From NCBI GenBank assembly GCA_038501625.1, contig JAZAYU010000702.1, forward strand, positions 112,682 through 176,681: a DNA stretch of 64,000 bases, given 5' to 3'. The position numbers and the translations under genes were made by a program. Source of the stretch: Corbicula japonica. Taxonomy: Eukaryota > Mollusca > Bivalvia > Venerida > Cyrenidae. The notes under the pieces were generated by a model. That model searched no databases. It worked only from the letters and a program-made list of their open reading frames with translations, and was not told the DNA's origin. Below, piece after piece: positions 61,606-64,000 of this stretch. Numbering within the stretch: the stretch's first letter is position 1; each line of letters opens with the position of its first letter.

Positions 61606-62399
61606 TTAAACCCCTGCCATCGTCGTGCAACCAAAGAGGTAAGCATAATGATCAATTGAAGAAGGGTTAATCACCAGGCATGCAGAGCGCTGTAAAATAT
61701 CATGTTGGTAACCTTTCTTTTTAAATTTACAGATGGTTTTTACGAATAACCGTGAGGAATTAACATTGCCCTTTATCTTCTTAAGTTTATAAATTAAATC
61801 TCCATAAAAAACTGGCGTGAAATACCTTGTTGCAATAGTGATTTTAAACTGCACTTGTATTTATGAATTAGATCTGGGTATCGACGATAAAACTTGCAAA
61901 ATGTTTTCCTTAGTTTGTGATACCGATAACCTTGTTTAAAAAGTTTTTCTGTAATGCAAAGATTACGTTCATTGAAATCATTAATATCGTTGCAAGCTCT
62001 TGAAAAGCGAACAAGCTGTGAAAAATAAACCCCGTAAGATGTTGCACGGGGAACATCGCCGTCTAAAAACGGAAAATTTACTATATCAATATTAAAATCA
62101 TCTCTTCTATCATATATTTTAGTAGTGACATAACCATTTTCAATTGACAGATTTAGATCGAGAAAGTTTGCTTGCTTTTCTGAAGTGTTCGCTTTATTAG
62201 GTTGTAGTTCTTTAGGGTAGATCTTATTAACCAGTAATGGAAAATGGTTATTATCTTTATTTAATAAATAATCAAGGTACCTCGAGGTGTTCTTAAAAGC
62301 TGTTATAATATCATCTTAATGTTCAGTAGAAAGAGATAACATAAAGTCTCTTTCATAACAGTATAAAAAGAGATCAGCAACAAGGGGTGCACAATTAGA
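61606..62399 (-). pseudogene. PLE copy 3 RT C-terminal fragment
   Basis: Carries ERNLCITEKL, QGYRYHKLRKTFCKFYRR, the FVKTICKFKKKGYQHDIL block and ends LFGCTTMAGV followed by TAA where copy 2 reads through for 12 more codons. A 1-nt deletion near 61816 shifts the frame, and the second catalytic aspartate is lost (YLDY). The 5' end is a truncation inside the RT, as expected of incomplete reverse transcription. Confidence 0.9.
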
Positions 62400-62524
62400 A
62401 AGAAAAAATAGAGGTGTAGTGTTTCGAGAAAAGGTAATTACAAAAAAAGCTAAGCCTGAAAACGGGTGAATACAAATCCTATTCTATTTTTTTCTAAATT
62501 TTTGCCTTTGGTGTCAGTGACGAG

Positions 62525-64000
62525 CAGGATTTATATAATAATCATCATCACCATAATAATAGTTATAATAATAATCTCTTTATTTAAAGAACGTAACTCA
62601 TTAAGACAAAATCTATGACAACAAATACATACAAATACAATACAAGCACAAAAAGTTAGTCAACTTTAAGCAATTGCTTATTTCATTAAGGCCTTCTAAA
62701 ACGGATAAACAAAAAACATATATTACAACATTAAAAAAAACATTCAATACTTTAAGACAGACACAATCAAATCGTATACAGTATATGAAAGTCTCGAATT
62801 CGAATATGCATCATGTTAAATTATGTAAAAGGTATATATATATATATATATAGATACTAAAGTATTAACGAATTAAAGAGGATGTTTTTTTTTTCAAACA
62901 AGTATGATTTTAAATGTTTTTTGAATAAATATATGGAGGAGACAGATCTAATCTCAAAAGGGATATCATTCCATGCGCTCAAACCTGTATAGTTGAAACA
63001 TTTTGTTATTAAGTTTGTTCTACCTTTAAAGTGTTAAATATCAGTTCTTGAAGGAGATCGCAATTTATACAGAGGGTTATTTGATACTTTTACGCGGTCG
63101 GTGGTGTATTTTGGAAACAAATTGTGTATAGATTTGTAGACTAATAGTGCAGTGTGATATTTACATCTTGATTCAAAAGAAAGCCATTTTAGGTTATGAA
63201 AAAGATCTTTCGTAGGAGTGAGAATATGTTTTTTTTAGAATTATTCTTGCTGCTCTTTTTTAAAGTTTGTATATTCTATTTAAGTCATGACGGTTACCAT
63301 TACACCAAACAATACAGCCATATTTAAACGCAGATGCAATCTATGCACTATAGTAACTTTTGTGATTTAACATTTTGAAGTAATTGATTTCCAACAGATA
63401 ATATGAGTTCATGGTTATTCTTGATCCTGTGCTTCAATTGAATTATCATACATGTTGATTGGGTTTATGGTCATGCTGTTTATTGAACACCATTTTTGCG
63501 TTTCGTTTAAACTTAACTGAAGTGAAGTTTCATTTGTACTACTTCTAGTTTGCAATCAGATGCGTGTATAGTTGCGTCATCAGCATAGATCGACCCCTGA
63601 TGTAATTTTCATTGACGTTTAATAAAAATAAAAGGGGCGGGTCTATGATTGAGCCCTGGGATACTCCAGAAATAATATAATAATATGACGAGTTTGTGAT
63701 CGTACTCCGCCATTTGTTATTGTTTTTTGTTTGAGAGGTATGATAAAGCGTTGTTTGTGAAGTGATATAAATTCTATGAAAAAGGATTTCATGTTCAAGC
63801 TTTTTTTTTAAAAAATCTAAAGATATTGTTCCAATAACTTTCCATGAATCCATTTCCTTTAACCAAGATCTTTTTTTTCACAAAAGCAGTTTGGCAGGAG
63901 TGTTGTTTTCAATAACCCCGACTAATACTTATAAATTATATTTGTTTGTTAAAAAATATAATATATATACATTCTCTTATCCCCTTTCAAAATATTACTA
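62525..64000 (-). mobile_element. CR1/Jockey-like LINE, 3' part, running off the right edge
   Basis: Minus strand. RT signature SGVSQGSI (near 63670-63690), then YADDATIHASDCK with YADD at 63576-63587 in a neighbouring frame, NPINMYDNS-type thumb sequence, and near the end WNDIPFEIRSVSSIYLFKKH followed by LKSYLFEK (about 62925-62985), the usual C-terminus of CR1/Jockey LINEs. The 3' end carries an ataat microsatellite tail (62525-62580), typical of CR1-like insertions. A (TA)n run lies at 62831-62852. Several frameshifts and stops mark it as dead; the 5' part is beyond 63860 or truncated. Confidence 0.85.

Larger units (their letters stand above)
61085..62399 (-). mobile_element. Naiad-type Penelope-like element, copy 3 (5'-truncated)
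   Basis: Minus strand. Begins inside the RT (about 62399, at the GTNCAP region) and has the longest tail, about 520 bp, ending ggtgaaatatgcatatcagg on the plus strand. The tail holds the same mid-block as copy 2b, so the full tail length can be read here. In the RT, the catalytic YLDD has become YLDY (rc of ataatcaaggta at about 62268-62279). The SECIS-like block is intact. Confidence 0.92.

Overview
The window is animal nuclear DNA, AT-rich and almost free of recognisable host genes. The mix of a BEL/Pao element, a Ty3/gypsy element, Penelope-like elements (PLEs) of N-terminal-endonuclease (Naiad) type, LINE 3' ends, tRNA-headed SINEs, short DNA transposons and many minisatellites suits a lophotrochozoan, most likely a bivalve (clam). 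The best support is the Naiad-type PLE with in-frame UGA codons at cysteine positions, a trait published for clams and spiders. The species cannot be named from sequence alone.

Layout. 1-13552: a 37-bp minisatellite entering from beyond the left edge, with higher-order repeats and a recent 1480-bp (40-unit) tandem duplication. 14545-15080: a 53-bp repeat. 15676-23023: a complete but dead BEL/Pao retrotransposon on the minus strand, with ~600-bp LTRs, nonsense codons and a YVND reverse transcriptase (RT) motif. 23136-23640: a 62-bp repeat. 27421-31313: Naiad PLE copy 1 (minus), split by an hAT-like MITE with a perfect 8-bp target duplication. 35030-38467: Naiad PLE copy 2 (plus), followed by a second tail (38470-38931) and an old inverted tail remnant (39232-39303). 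39363-40380: a 34-bp repeat. 41295-41366: a tRNA-like sequence. 41470-42650: a LINE remnant split by a mariner-like MITE. 42705-45415: a ~164-bp satellite holding a SINE and another insert. 45549-46905: a 57-bp satellite that reappears at 59770-60116. 50831-55103: a possible non-autonomous DNA transposon with ~40-bp inverted ends and an internal 445-bp duplication. 55495-59458: a 5'-truncated Ty3/gypsy element with a 193-bp 3' LTR. 61085-62399: PLE copy 3 (minus, 5'-truncated). 62525 to the right edge: the 3' half of a CR1/Jockey-like LINE (minus).

Main result. The PLE places a GIY-YIG-type endonuclease before the RT. Where other PLE proteins have conserved cysteines, its frame has TGA: two in the endonuclease, one at the first Cys of the linker CxC motif, and one just after the VIIV segment at the RT start. 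The last two occur in both independently inserted copies. The 3' tail, present three times, folds by hand into a SECIS-like hairpin: an AUGAG/UGAU non-canonical quartet, ~11 bp of helix, and AA 13 nt after the quartet. This is what a transposon-encoded selenoprotein needs. Copies here are damaged: truncation, TAA stops, frameshifts, a quartet mutation in copy 2's own tail, and YLDY in copy 3.

Host genes: none certain. One 90-codon minus-strand reading frame (49653-49925) is a weak candidate.
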